Shown in pieces: positions 10,969 through 24,142 of a stretch of DNA of 64,000 nt. Under the pieces are notes generated by a model. That model saw only the letters and a list, made by a program, of their open reading frames with translations, had not been told where the DNA came from and did no database searches. Source of the stretch: Seison nebaliae (lineage: Eukaryota > Rotifera > Pararotatoria > Seisonacea > Seisonidae). The translations under genes were made by a program, and so were the position numbers. The DNA lies in contig JALJEE010002582.1 in NCBI GenBank assembly GCA_023231475.1, positions 1 through 64,000 of the forward strand. Direction: 5' to 3'. Numbering within the stretch: position 1 is the stretch's first letter; each line of letters starts with the position of its first letter.

Positions 10969-11138
10969 CAACTATTAATATCACTAATGAACATTTCGTA
11001 ACAAAATTTTGTAAATTTTTATTTTATTATTCAATAATATTACGATATTATGTATGATGATTATGTTATACTGCGTAAAGAAACATCAAAATTTTATTCT
11101 ATTCTTCTAATTCTGGTTAAGTGACTTGTTTGGAGAAT
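10969..11138. repeat. Direct repeat copy 2
   Basis: Partner of 10439-10565 in the same orientation. The two may be flanks or internal parts of a duplicated non-autonomous element. Confidence 0.85.
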
Positions 11139-11888
11139 AATGGGTTAAAGCACTAACAAATTTCTTATATCGAAATCAACGAATTATACTCACCGGGGTA
11201 AATTAACAGACAACGAATTTAATTGAGAAATTTATTTTACAATAGACAAACGTTACTTTCACTTCTGATATGAAGTATTTTCATGAATTCATGTAAATGG
11301 TTAGCTCAGGATTTGGAATTATTACATAACTTGAAATTTGCAGAAATCAATTGTTTACAATGTAAATTTAAAAGAAAGTTGAGTCCATAAGACTGACCAT
11401 TTAGTATATAAATAAAGTCATCGATTTGTGACGAACGTCCTTCAAAATATTTATTTCTTAATTTTACTTAAAATTTTTATCACAAATCATAAAAGAAATA
11501 TTTCGGAAATGAAACTGCAAAATTGAGAATGTGTGGATTAAGAATTCGAATATTTCCAGAACTAATTAATTAAAAATGAAATTTCTCTCTCCAAATTTAC
11601 GATATTATATTTCGGAAAAAAATCGCCGAATCATTTTTGTGTATAGAAGTATGTATATAGAATTAAATGCAAAGAATTAATAAATTTCTTATACTCAACG
11701 ACCGGTAATAACCGTCATCCGTTCTATGTGATGATTATTTAAAATAATATATTATTAATTTTTATTAAGCATGTTTCTCGTATGTTCGATGTCTGATTTT
11801 GGGCATAAAAACAAATTCGAATAATATTTATAGAAGTTTACTGATTTGATAATATTTTCATTTTTCGAAGCAAATTTCTCGAATAGGT

Positions 11889-14800
11889 ATGTCGTTCGAC
11901 TATGCCAATCCGACATTTTTATTAGAAGATGAAAGTGAAGTAAGCGGAAGGGAATTGTATGAGAAGGAAGATGAATCGATGGAGAAAGATATCGATAATT
12001 TCAAAAGTGTATCTTATTTCAAATTATTCCGATATGCAACTGCATTCGATATCATCCTTATAATCATTTCCATCATTATGGGATTGACTGTTGCTGGTTG
12101 TACAATTGCACCGTTCATGTATTATGGTGATATTCTCGATTCGTTTACGAATGATACAGTAACGGATAAATTGGAGAAAGATGTAAAAAGTTTCTCAATA
12201 AAGTATACTTATTTTGGTATTGGAATTTTTGTGGCGACGATGATTCAGATAATTACCATTTCTATCGCTGCTGAAAATCAAGTGAATAAAATAAAGAAAA
12301 ATTTCTTCCAAGCAATCCTTAAACAAAATATTAGTTGGCATGATCGACAAACGGCTGGAATATTGACGACAAGATTATTTGAAGATATCCTTCAATTGAG
12401 CAAAGGAATTGGAAAGGAATTCACGACAGCTATCCAATTTGCAGCGACATTCATCATCGGATTAGTTTTGGCTTTTTGGAAAGGATGGAAATTGGCATTA
12501 GTTCTCACTTCTATTATGCCTTTCATCGCCATAATGACGGCGTTGTTGAGTATTTTAGTGAAGAGAGCAACAAAAAAAGAATTGGAATCATATGCGACAG
12601 CTGGTGGAATTGCTGATGAAGTGTTGACAGCGATAAGAACGGTCATTTCATTTGGTTCTATCAATAAAGAATCGAATCGATATAACAATGAATTACGAAC
12701 AGCTGAAGTTCAAATAAATCTGAAATCATTAATGTTAGGAGGTACAATTGGTGGTTTAGATTTTTTATCCTTCGCATCATTTGCATTGGCCTTATGGTAT
12801 GGTCCGAAACTTATACGAGATGGAGAAGAAGGATATACCATCGGTGTTGTCATTTTTGTATTTTTCACTATCGTCATTGGAACATTTACTTTAGGAATGG
12901 CAGTTCCAAAAATTCCGATATTTTCATCTGCCGCTGAATCAGCCAAATTCATTTTTGGTGTAATCGATCGAAAACCGGAATTGGACAATTTCCCTTCAGA
13001 TTATAAGAATGAAGTGATAAAGGATGATGGGACAGAATATGGAATATCATTTCAAGGTGTACACTTCACTTATCCGACAAGGAAAGGAGTAAAAATTCTA
13101 AATAATCTCTCATTTGATGTAAAGAAGAGTGAAAGTATCGCGTTGGTGGGTGAAAGTGGTTGTGGCAAATCGACAGTTATGCAATTATTAGAACGATTTT
13201 ATGAACCCGACATTGGTTATATTTCGATTAATGGTAAGGAATTACCTGAATATGAACTTTATGAATTGAGAAATATTATCGGGATAGTCTCACAGGAACC
13301 GATTCTGTTTGCTACAACTGTGGAAGAAAATATTAGATTAAATTATCCATCAGCCACAAAAGACGATATTATTGAAACTTGTAAACAAGCAAATATCCAC
13401 AATTTCATTCAAACATTAACCGATGGTTATGATACGTTGTTGGGGGAACATGGCACTCAATTATCTGGTGGTCAGAAACAAAGAATTGCAATTGCTCGTG
13501 CTCTTATTAAGAAACCGAAAATATTATTATTGGATGAAGCTACATCAGCACTCGATTCGGAGAGTGAACGAATAGTTCAGGAAGCATTAGATAAAGCGAG
13601 TGTTGGTCGAACGACAATTATCATAGCTCATCGATTATCGACAGTTAGGAATGTCAGTCGAATATTTGGTATGAAAGGTGGTGAGATCGTAGAAATGGGA
13701 AGTCATGATGAATTGGTGAATAAAGAAGGTCTTTATTATAACTTACTCAAAAAACAAAACGACACACTCGCAGAAATGAGAGATGATGGAGATGATGATA
13801 ATAATGATGATATTATAGAGAAAGATGGAACATTAAGAAAAGATTCTATTAATAAACCACAATTCCTTTATCAGCGATCGAATTCTATTGTATCTCATCA
13901 TAGTATCAAATCTACCGGTTCTTCATGTTTCGAAGATGATGGACGAATGCATTATACTCAGAAAGAATGGGAAGACGAAGTTCGAATAGGAAATAAGAAA
14001 GTGGAAGAAGAAGCGAATGAAGAAGATGTAGAAGTGAAAGGATGTTGTGGAAAGAAGAAAAAAGAAAAGAAAGATGAAGATCTTCCTACATGGAGAACGA
14101 TTTTCGGTTATAATAAACCTGAATTGAAATTTATAATTCCATCACTTTTCCTTTCGTTTATTGTGGGAGGGATTCAACCAATTCTTTCTATTTTAATGGC
14201 GAAAGTGATCGGATCATTTGGCAAACCCGAATATTCAGAAGATGAACGATATAAAAAAATTAACCTTTATGCAATTGGCATGTTAGTGACGGGTGTGGTT
14301 AGTGGTAGTGGTAAATTATTGAGAGAAATTCTTTATGGAAAATCAGAAAGTCGATTAGTGACGAGATTTCGTAAACTTTATTTCCATTCAATTTTACGTC
14401 AAGAAATGGCTTGGTTCGACCAATCTGATCATCAGACTGGTGCACTTATTTCCAGTTTGAGTTCTGATCCTTCACTTATCACTAGTATGAGTAGTCGACG
14501 AATAGGAATGATTTTAGAATCAGTCTTTTGTGTTTTAGTCGCTCTAATAATTTCTTTCTTTTATGGTCCGTTATTGGCATTGGTCATTTTACTCTTTCTT
14601 CCTTTCATGATTATTGCGGGAAGTGTCGATGCACAAACATGGAAAGGTGAAGGAATTCAACAACGTGAACAATTGTCACAAAATGGGAAGATTGCTTTCG
14701 AATCGATTGACAACATTCGAACCGTTTATCCGATGAATGCTCAACAACAATTCTTCGATAAATTTAAAATGTATTGTGATGAATTGTATAATCGAGTGAA

Positions 14801-15869
14801 GTATAAGGCAATCATTTCCGGTGCAGCATTAGGTTTAGCCGGATCTCTCCAATATTTCATGTATCCGGCTGTCTTCAGTTTTGGATTATTTTTAAGGAAC
14901 CAGGAAAATACGGCAATCAAAATGTCTTTCGAAAATATTCTTCTCGTATTTGGAGTTCTCACTTTTGGATTGATGAATGTTGGAAATCAAATGGGATTCA
15001 TTCCTGATTATGGCAAAGCTCAATCGGCAGCTAAACTAGTCATTGACACGATTAACAGGAAACCAATGATCGATAACGATAGTAATTTAGGTAAGAAAGA
15101 ATTAAATAGAAAGGAAGGTAATGTAGAGTTTGAGAATGTAAGATTCCGTTATCCGAGTCGACCAACTGCGAAAATCCTTCGCGGATTAAATATTAAAGCA
15201 AAATCGAAAGAAAAAATAGCGTTAGTGGGAGAAAGTGGATGTGGAAAATCGACTGTGATGCAAATTCTCGAACGATTTTATGAGAATCATTCCGGTTATG
15301 TCAGATTGAATGGAGAAAATATTCGAGATATAAATATAAAAAGTTTGAGAGAACAAATCGGTTTAGTTCAACAAGAACCAATTTTATTCAAACGAAGTAT
15401 TCGAGAGAATATCGCTTATTCGGAACAGGATGAAACGAAAATCGATAACGAACGAGTTATCGAAGTAGCAAAAGAAGCGAATATTCATGATTTCATCACT
15501 ACTCTTCCCGAAGGATATGAGACAAATGCGGGAAGTAAAGGAACTCAATTGTCTGGTGGGCAGAAACAACGAATTGCTATCGCTAGAGCTTTGTATAAGA
15601 ATCCTCCAATTCTCTTGTTGGATGAAGCGACATCTGCTTTAGATACAGAGAGTGAAAAGATTGTACAAGAAGCATTAGATAAGGCGAGTGAAAATCGTAC
15701 GACAATCGTCATCGCTCATCGATTATCAACAATAAAAGACGCGTCCATTATTTATGTAGTTAAGGATGGAAAGATTTGCGAATATGGAACACATGACGAA
15801 TTATTAAAAAATGAGAATGTTCCAGATAAGGGAATTTATGCCCGTCAATATCGTACACAAAATCGATGA
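11889..15869 (+). CDS. ABCB full transporter (P-glycoprotein/MDR type)
   Basis: 1,326-residue ATP-driven exporter of the plasma membrane with the order TMD1-NBD1-TMD2-NBD2. Six hydrophobic helices precede each nucleotide-binding domain. NBD1 has Walker A GESGCGKST (421-429), the LSGGQ signature (525-529), then Walker B LLLLDEATSALD and the AHRLST switch His. NBD2 has Walker A at 1114-1122, LSGGQ at 1221-1225, and the same Walker B and H-loop, so both ATP sites look competent. The halves are joined by an acidic then Cys/Lys-rich linker (about 640-735, with CCGKKKKEKK). Length matches animal P-glycoproteins. The whole gene is one exon, starting at the first ATG. In mites this class is associated with export of macrocyclic lactones and other xenobiotics; the substrate here is unknown. 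Confidence 0.97.
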   Translation: MSFDYANPTFLLEDESEVSGRELYEKEDESMEKDIDNFKSVSYFKLFRYATAFDIILIIISIIMGLTVAGCTIAPFMYYGDILDSFTNDTVTDKLEKDVKSFSIKYTYFGIGIFVATMIQIITISIAAENQVNKIKKNFFQAILKQNISWHDRQTAGILTTRLFEDILQLSKGIGKEFTTAIQFAATFIIGLVLAFWKGWKLALVLTSIMPFIAIMTALLSILVKRATKKELESYATAGGIADEVLTAIRTVISFGSINKESNRYNNELRTAEVQINLKSLMLGGTIGGLDFLSFASFALALWYGPKLIRDGEEGYTIGVVIFVFFTIVIGTFTLGMAVPKIPIFSSAAESAKFIFGVIDRKPELDNFPSDYKNEVIKDDGTEYGISFQGVHFTYPTRKGVKILNNLSFDVKKSESIALVGESGCGKSTVMQLLERFYEPDIGYISINGKELPEYELYELRNIIGIVSQEPILFATTVEENIRLNYPSATKDDIIETCKQANIHNFIQTLTDGYDTLLGEHGTQLSGGQKQRIAIARALIKKPKILLLDEATSALDSESERIVQEALDKASVGRTTIIIAHRLSTVRNVSRIFGMKGGEIVEMGSHDELVNKEGLYYNLLKKQNDTLAEMRDDGDDDNNDDIIEKDGTLRKDSINKPQFLYQRSNSIVSHHSIKSTGSSCFEDDGRMHYTQKEWEDEVRIGNKKVEEEANEEDVEVKGCCGKKKKEKKDEDLPTWRTIFGYNKPELKFIIPSLFLSFIVGGIQPILSILMAKVIGSFGKPEYSEDERYKKINLYAIGMLVTGVVSGSGKLLREILYGKSESRLVTRFRKLYFHSILRQEMAWFDQSDHQTGALISSLSSDPSLITSMSSRRIGMILESVFCVLVALIISFFYGPLLALVILLFLPFMIIAGSVDAQTWKGEGIQQREQLSQNGKIAFESIDNIRTVYPMNAQQQFFDKFKMYCDELYNRVKYKAIISGAALGLAGSLQYFMYPAVFSFGLFLRNQENTAIKMSFENILLVFGVLTFGLMNVGNQMGFIPDYGKAQSAAKLVIDTINRKPMIDNDSNLGKKELNRKEGNVEFENVRFRYPSRPTAKILRGLNIKAKSKEKIALVGESGCGKSTVMQILERFYENHSGYVRLNGENIRDINIKSLREQIGLVQQEPILFKRSIRENIAYSEQDETKIDNERVIEVAKEANIHDFITTLPEGYETNAGSKGTQLSGGQKQRIAIARALYKNPPILLLDEATSALDTESEKIVQEALDKASENRTTIVIAHRLSTIKDASIIYVVKDGKICEYGTHDELLKNENVPDKGIYARQYRTQNR

Positions 15870-16156
15870 TTCATTAATTATATTTATTTTCAATTTCCAC
15901 CTATTATTATGTCTAGATTATCATTTTAAATTTGTTCAACTTTATACATGAGTGATTTCAATTCCATTTCTTTAATTTATATTTCTTATTTTTAAATTAT
16001 AAAAAATTTTCTTTTTATCTAACATTTAACCATAATTTCATCATTAACAAGAAATTTAATTAACAAAATATAGAAACTAATTCGAGAAAATGAACAATGT
16101 TTTGAAGAATTTACACAATGTCAAATTAATTCGAATTGTTTCATCATAAAACGAAA

Positions 16157-16642
16157 TTAAAGGAATTGTTCGGCATATTTCTTAAACTCTTCATAACTGT
16201 CATTCCCAACGTATTTCAAATGTAATCCTTTCGCTATTGATTCCTTCCTTGCATTCTTGATATCAACATGCATTGTAGCAATTAGTTCGTTACATTCCAG
16301 AACTTTCGAATGAATTCGAATTTTTTCTCCCATTTTCGCTAACTTTAAATATTCTATATCCATTTTTATCGAAATTCCTGCTTTATGATGATTAGACGCC
16401 ACTAAAGTCCAACTACTTAACATATCAATCAAAGTAGCTGTCATTCCACCATGTAATACACCGAAATGGTTAGTATGTTCCTCTTTCACCGTCATCTCAG
16501 CCACCGAATAACAATTGTCACTTTTTGGTAAGAATTTCACCTGATTTTTAATGGTAAAAGAATTTTCAGTAGTTTGTTCGAAATTAAATTGAAGGAACTT
16601 CAAAAACTTTGTCGAAACCTTTCCGAACACGATACATTCCAT
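16157..16642 (-). CDS. Hotdog-fold acyl-CoA thioesterase, ACOT13/PaaI type
   Basis: 161 residues with the signature NHFGVLHGGMTATLID (58-73). The HGG turn and Asp73 sit where ACOT13 (THEM2) places its active-site Gly and Asp, and Asn58 is also conserved. Family members hydrolyse medium- to long-chain acyl-CoA as tetramers in cytosol or mitochondria. The N-terminus is basic and aromatic (FGKVSTKFLKFLQF), which may be the usual ACOT13 lead helix rather than a targeting peptide. Single exon, start at an ATG; converges with the ABC transporter with 287 bp between stops. Substrate specificity cannot be read from the sequence. Confidence 0.9.
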   Translation of the reverse strand: MECIVFGKVSTKFLKFLQFNFEQTTENSFTIKNQVKFLPKSDNCYSVAEMTVKEEHTNHFGVLHGGMTATLIDMLSSWTLVASNHHKAGISIKMDIEYLKLAKMGEKIRIHSKVLECNELIATMHVDIKNARKESIAKGLHLKYVGNDSYEEFKKYAEQFL

Positions 16643-16905
16643 TCAGCATTCTCATCATTGATGGTCTACTATACATGTTGGAAAAGTTCTTAATTGAAAT
16701 GAAAAAATTATGGAATAATTATTATTCGAATAGTAACGAAAATCAGAATTGATTCGTCATGTTTAAGCTTTGATTGATGTGGTTGTTGAGAATAGAAAAT
16801 TGAATAATTTTAAATTGAAAATAATTCGATTTGAATTTTAAGTTTATCGATTATTCTTTAATGTAATTTAACAAAAAGTATCTCCACTCTCAATAGTTGG
16901 GAAGG

Positions 16906-18387
16906 ATGGAGATGTCATTAAATAAAGAAGAAAATAATGGAACAGATGAAGACGAGGAAGAACATTTGAAAGAGATCGAATCTCAATGTAATTTCGCCCA
17001 ATTATATTTACTGAGAAATGAGAAGTTGGTTGAGAAGTTATTGTTCCAAATCGAATTATTGAAGTGTAAATGGTTGATTGGGAAAGAGAAATGTAATTCG
17101 TTAAAAGATGAGAAGATAATGGTGAAAGGACGTCAATTGTCGTTCGAAGAGAGTTTGTGGTATAGTGAGTCGAAGCATTGGCAATTGCGAGAGAATGTAT
17201 TGAAGAAAGATGAAGATAAAGATGAATGGGAACGACATCTTTCCACTAAAATCGATGGGAGAGATGAAATGAATATAAATAATTTATTTGGTGATACACT
17301 TCTCTTCCTCGACGAATTACATCATCGATATTGTGATAAGAATTATAATTCAGAACGATTATGGTCATATTACAAGAAGTTGAAGGAGCTGATTGGAGGG
17401 AATAGAGATTTGTATAAACTTTTCTCTTATGATAATCAGGAAAGAAATCTCTCTCGAATTGAGAATCGTATCTGTAATCTTTATGCAAATGCTATTGATG
17501 TTCAAGTGAATTCATTGAATCTTGTTATGGACACTTTGTTGAAAGTACAGAAAGAATTGGATGAAATGGTTCTCACACGAATCGATGAAGAATCTTATGA
17601 GAGAATGATGAATGATATTATGAACGATCCTGATTATAATAAAGAAGATATGAAAGAATTAATCACATTCGCTAAAGAAGAAGGAATTCATTCTCTTCTT
17701 CCTTATATATCCGATGATGACAATTCATCCAATCACCAATTAAAGAACAATAATAATAATAATAATAATAATGTGGGAGAAGATGAATTAATGGAGACGT
17801 TGAAAGATCATGAAAATTTTCTAGAAAGAGGAAATGAAAGGACGAAGGTGAAAGGAACGAATTTGAAGAAGTCGCATCTACAAAGTAAAAGTAAAATGGA
17901 AGTTCAATTTGAGCAACCGAAACCAGATTTGGAAGATATGCCAGTACGACCGGACGAACCTCGTTATTGTTCGTGTAATCAAGTGGTATTTGGACGTATG
18001 ATTGCATGTGATGATTCGAGAGTTGGTTCTTCTTAAAACTTCTTTTTTATTTAACATTTTATTCAACACATTCCAAATCTTCTTTTTTATATTCACCACT
18101 TTCATTCTATTACTCATCGAATGATTGATCTGAATCTCATTTTATTTTTATTTGTCTTTAAATGAAATTTCCCATTAAACATTTTCTTATCTCTCAAAGT
18201 GTTCGACCGAATGGTATCATTTAGGTTGCGTGGGATTAACGGCAGTACCGAAAGGTAAATGGGTATGTCCTTCATGTGAAACAAGGACGAATCCAAAGAG
18301 AAATCAACGAACGAAAAAAAACGTGAAAAACATTAATTCATCCACCACTCTCATACGACGTAGTAGACGATCGACGTCGCGAACTGC

Positions 18388-18391
<4 letters not shown>
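16906..18391 (+). CDS. ING-family PHD-finger chromatin protein with long N-terminal extension
   Basis: Two exons, 16906-18021 and 18200-18391 (178-bp intron, GT-AG), 435 residues from the first ATG. The C-terminal PHD finger is ING-like ([10 protein letters not shown]....[16 protein letters not shown]) with all eight zinc ligands: C355, C357, C368, C373, H379, C382, C395, C398. The intron falls inside the finger. The aromatic-cage Tyr and Trp that read H3K4me3 in ING proteins are present (Y354, W377). Residues about 127-225 are helical and loosely match the ING dimerisation domain. About 125 preceding residues are not typical of ING proteins, and a poly-Asn run (aataat microsatellite, 17750-17772) sits before the PHD. 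It likely acts in a histone acetyltransferase or deacetylase complex. The tail is Arg/Ser-rich. Its stop overlaps the convergent ropporin gene. Confidence 0.85.
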
Positions 18392-20009
<1,618 letters not shown>

Positions 20010-23000
20010 ATGATGTCGAAGCCGAGTATCATCTCATTAGTGAACGAATATAATTCAAGTCAATCGACAAATTCGTCATCTCATTTCGGTGCGATTGGTC
20101 ATCCAGAAACCAAAGGGAAGATGAGTGAACATACAATTGACGACAATAATATTGCCAGTTCTTTGACACATCTATCAATGTCGGATCAAGCATCAACTAC
20201 TACACCATCATCTTCATCCATCAATCCTAACAGAAATAATAGTAATAATAATTTACTTGATATGTTACATAATGAGAAATTATCATCATCATCATCATCT
20301 TCTTCCTCATCTACTGGATCGTCGTCAGGTTATGGTGCAATTGGTGATCCGATTGCTCAGCCACCACCACCACCACCAACAACAACAGTGACAACAACGA
20401 AAAGTTTGACATATGCAGAAGTGATACCAGCAGCTCAACGACAATCGCAACGATCAGCAAATAATAAAATGAATGTAACATCGTCATCATCATCACTTTC
20501 ATCATCTCCATCATCTTCATTAATAACCACATCAACATCGATGATGGGATCTCATGCAAATAATAATGCGAATAATCAAAATGAATTTCGAAGTAGTGGA
20601 TTTTTTCCTAATGATGGACAATCGTCATCATCGACACGATCTAATAATAATGGAATGGGAGATAATAATGGAAATAATTTGACACCATATGATATGAGTC
20701 CATCATTAACTGATAAAGTATTTGCACCACCACCTCGACCGAGTAAAGGAAAAGAAGGAACTCCAATTGATTTGAATGCGAATCATTTCCGCATCGAAAT
20801 TCCGTTAGATGCCGTTTTCCATCATTATGAAGTTGGAATTATGCCAGACAAATGTCCGAAACGTGTCAATCGAGATATATTCGGTCGAATGGTATCATTA
20901 TATCCATTGTTCAATGGACAACGACCAGTGTTTGATGGGAAGAAACATATGTACACGAGAGAATTGTTGGATCAACATTCAAATAAATTTGAATTTGATG
21001 TCACATTACCAGGTGATGGACGTGAGAGAACTTTTCATGTTAATGTTCGTTATGTTGGAGCGATATCATTGAGGAAATTAAATGAAGTATTACAAACTGC
21101 TGGAAATAATTCGAATAGTGTCAATTCAAAGAATTTAATGTTGACCTCCTCGTCCTCATTACAAGTACCAAATGAAGCTCTTCAAGCATTGGATGTTATT
21201 ATTCGACATCATCCATCTTCCATTTATACACCTGTCGGTCGTTCCTTCTTTTCACCACCTGAAGCTGTTGATCCGGTAGTATTAGGTGGTGGTCGTGAAG
21301 TATGGTTCGGTTTTCACCAATCTGTCAAACCATCACATTGGAATATGACGTTGAATATTGACGTTTCCGCTACCGCATTCTACAAATCACAGTCAGTTAT
21401 TCGTTTCCTTTCTGAAGTGATCGATATCCAACCAAATGAATTGAGAAATAATCGACAATTGAACGATTCGCAACGTGTGAAATTTACGAAAGAAATTAAA
21501 GGACTCAAAATAGAAATTACTCATTGTGGACAGATGAAGAGGAAATATCGTGTCTGTAATGTCACGAGAAGATCGGCACAAACACAAACATTTCCATGGC
21601 AAGTGAACGATTCACCGAATCATATCGAATGTACCGTCAAGAAATATTTTGAAGATAAACATAAAATGCAATTGAATTTCCCAAATTTACCTTGTCTCCA
21701 AGTTGGTCACGAGTCGAAGAATACTTATCTTCCATTAGAAGTATGTCATATCGTAGCTGGACAACGTTGCATAAAAAAATTGACGGATAGTCAAACATCT
21801 CAAATGATTAAAGCAACAGCGAGAACGGCACCATCGAGAGAATTAGAAATTCAAAGTTTATTTGCACGAGCCGAATTCCATCGAGATCCGATCGTTCGAG
21901 ATTTTGGATTGACAATCAATGAGAATATGACAAATTTGAAAGGAAGAATTTTGACGGCACCAAAAATACTTTATGGAGGACGAACACGTGTATCGATTAC
22001 ACCGATGAATGGTGTTTGGGATATGAGAAATAAACAATTTCATACTGGTGTCCAAATAACCAAATGGGCAATATGTTGTTTTGCCCAACAACGAACATGT
22101 CATGACACACATATCAGAACATTCATCATTCAATTACAGAAGATATCGAGTGATGCAGGAATGCCAATTATTGGTCAACCAGTTTTCAATAAATATGCCA
22201 CAGGCACAGATCAAGTTGAGCCATTATTCCGATATTTAAATTCTTCATACTCCAATCTTCAACTTATCATCGTCATCCTTCCAGGAAAGACACCAGTGTA
22301 TGCTGAAGTAAAACGTGTGGGCGATACTGTATTCGGAATGGCGACACAATGTGTTCAATTTAAGAATGTGCAGAAGACAAATCCTCAAACTCTTTCAAAT
22401 TTGTGTTTGAAAATTAATGTGAAATTAGGTGGTATTAACAATATACTAGTTCCGAGTGTTCGACCAGTATCTGTATTCCGAGAACCGGTCGTTTTTATCG
22501 GTGCGGATGTTACTCATCCTCCTGCAGGTGATCGATTAAAACCGTCGATTGCAGCAGTTGTCGGTTCGATGGATGCACATCCAAGTCGTTATGCAGCAAC
22601 TGTACGAGTACAAGAACATAGGAAAGAAGTCATTCAAGATATCTGTGATATGGTACGAGAATTATTAATTCAATTTTACAAATCTACTCATTTTAAACCA
22701 ACTCGTATTATTCTCTATCGAGATGGTGTTAGTGAAGGACAATTCAATAGTGTATTAGCTCATGAGTTAAAAGGAGTACGACAAGCGTGTGTATCATTAG
22801 ATAAGGATTATCAACCTGGAATTACATTTATTGCTGTGCAGAAGAGACATCATACTCGATTATTTTGTTCGAATAAAAATTTACAATGTGGAAGATCGGG
22901 CAATATACCACCGGGAACTACAGTCGATTCCGATATCACACATCCAAGAGATTTCGATTTCTATCTTTGTTCTCACGCTGGAATTCAAGGAACTTCAAGA

Positions 23001-23303
23001 CCCTCTCATTATTATGTTTTATGGGATGATAATAATTATGAATCTGATGAACTTCAATCTCTCACTTATCAATTATGTCACACATATGTAAGATGTACAC
23101 GTTCAGTCAGTATTCCAGCACCAGCATATTATGCGCATTTAGTAGCATTTCGTGCTCGATATCATCTGATCGAAAAAGATCATGAATCGAACGATTCTCA
23201 TCAAAGTTTCAATGGAGATGATCAACCATTAGCGAATCATAATATTCAATCACAATCCGTTCGCGTTCATCCACAATCATCGCAAGTCATGTATTTTGCT
23301 TAA
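20010..23303 (+). CDS. AGO1: Argonaute, miRNA-pathway (AGO1/2-like) slicer-competent
   Basis: 1,097 residues in a single exon. About 250 N-terminal residues are low-complexity (Ser, Asn, Pro and Gln runs) and contain two copies of a GAIG.P motif (about residues 28 and 112). Then come the N domain (from about 259), PAZ (about 455-590), MID and PIWI to the C-terminal YFA. The catalytic tetrad is complete: D833 (GADVTHP), E873 (RKEV), D905 ([10 protein letters not shown]) and H1043 ([13 protein letters not shown]), with the same spacings as human AGO2 (40, 32, 138). The C-terminal half is almost vertebrate-like, as expected for the miRNA clade and unlike fast-evolving siRNA or Piwi clades. It binds miRNA guides in the cytoplasm and should be able to cleave targets. 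Confidence 0.97.
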   Translation: MMSKPSIISLVNEYNSSQSTNSSSHFGAIGHPETKGKMSEHTIDDNNIASSLTHLSMSDQASTTTPSSSSINPNRNNSNNNLLDMLHNEKLSSSSSSSSSSTGSSSGYGAIGDPIAQPPPPPPTTTVTTTKSLTYAEVIPAAQRQSQRSANNKMNVTSSSSSLSSSPSSSLITTSTSMMGSHANNNANNQNEFRSSGFFPNDGQSSSSTRSNNNGMGDNNGNNLTPYDMSPSLTDKVFAPPPRPSKGKEGTPIDLNANHFRIEIPLDAVFHHYEVGIMPDKCPKRVNRDIFGRMVSLYPLFNGQRPVFDGKKHMYTRELLDQHSNKFEFDVTLPGDGRERTFHVNVRYVGAISLRKLNEVLQTAGNNSNSVNSKNLMLTSSSSLQVPNEALQALDVIIRHHPSSIYTPVGRSFFSPPEAVDPVVLGGGREVWFGFHQSVKPSHWNMTLNIDVSATAFYKSQSVIRFLSEVIDIQPNELRNNRQLNDSQRVKFTKEIKGLKIEITHCGQMKRKYRVCNVTRRSAQTQTFPWQVNDSPNHIECTVKKYFEDKHKMQLNFPNLPCLQVGHESKNTYLPLEVCHIVAGQRCIKKLTDSQTSQMIKATARTAPSRELEIQSLFARAEFHRDPIVRDFGLTINENMTNLKGRILTAPKILYGGRTRVSITPMNGVWDMRNKQFHTGVQITKWAICCFAQQRTCHDTHIRTFIIQLQKISSDAGMPIIGQPVFNKYATGTDQVEPLFRYLNSSYSNLQLIIVILPGKTPVYAEVKRVGDTVFGMATQCVQFKNVQKTNPQTLSNLCLKINVKLGGINNILVPSVRPVSVFREPVVFIGADVTHPPAGDRLKPSIAAVVGSMDAHPSRYAATVRVQEHRKEVIQDICDMVRELLIQFYKSTHFKPTRIILYRDGVSEGQFNSVLAHELKGVRQACVSLDKDYQPGITFIAVQKRHHTRLFCSNKNLQCGRSGNIPPGTTVDSDITHPRDFDFYLCSHAGIQGTSRPSHYYVLWDDNNYESDELQSLTYQLCHTYVRCTRSVSIPAPAYYAHLVAFRARYHLIEKDHESNDSHQSFNGDDQPLANHNIQSQSVRVHPQSSQVMYFA

Positions 23304-24142
23304 ATTCAACCGAATTAATTTTTTTTATCGGTTTTATTTCTCCTCCATTCGACAATTTTCCCATCACACACGCACACATACAAATATATATGTCACCGAT
23401 ATCCTCCCCAATTTAATTTCTTCAATCAATTCTCACTTGCAAAAGAAAATACTAATCAATCGATCCGTTTCGAGACAGTTGTTTACTACAAATTATCTAT
23501 TTTCTTTTTTTCAAAATTTTCAGAAACAATTTCACTTTTCAACAAATAATTAGTTGTCGTTTTTTTCTTCCTTCCTTATTGGTTTCTAAAAAGTAAATGA
23601 ATAATGTTCACAAATTAATTATTTTCGTTTTATTCATATTTCATTCCTTCAATTTCATTTTCAATATCTTCTTCTTTTTCATGAATTCACTCTCCTCCAA
23701 ACAACAACCTATTCATTTTATACATTGTTACTCTGATTTCCGTCATAATATCTCATTCAATAACGATTTGGATAAATATATCTCTCGCAAGAAGATATTC
23801 TAATCAAATCTCCATTTTCTCATCTTTCGATTTCCATCATTTTAATCTTCATCTCGATTCTTTCATTCTAAATATTTATAGAGACATCGTCAATCTTATT
23901 TCTTAATCGTTTTATTATTCAATTTCTCTTCATTCTCTCTTTTATTCGTTCGCCCAATGCAAACAATTCCATTCCCAACACTTTCCATTAGTTCTTCATT
24001 TTTCATTAGAAGATTAATATATATCTATGAAAATTTAGATTGGAAACTGATTCTCATTTACAAATCTACATCAAATCCTGTTGTTGACGATGGAACGAAT
24101 TTATTTGTGAAAAAATAAAAAATTTTCGATTTATAAAACTTC
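23304..24142. other. 3' regions of Argonaute (+) and of a convergent GPCR gene (-)
   Basis: Pyrimidine-rich on the plus strand directly after the Argonaute stop, as in a 3' UTR, with open frames (23296-23553, 23597-23803) that look fortuitous. No additional gene recognised. Confidence 0.5.

Larger units (their letters stand above)
10321..11888. other. Spacer containing a dispersed direct repeat; 5' flank of the ABC transporter gene
   Basis: Apart from the duplicated segment listed separately, I see only AT-rich sequence. The part just upstream of 11889 should hold the promoter and 5' UTR of the transporter, but no motif can be named. Confidence 0.4.

Noticed and set aside
12392-15569. Minus-strand open frames inside the ABC transporter gene
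   Set aside because: They are antisense shadows of a highly conserved coding sequence and have no domains.
20311-22133. Antisense and alternate-frame open frames inside Argonaute
   Set aside because: Low-complexity or shadow frames opposite conserved coding sequence.
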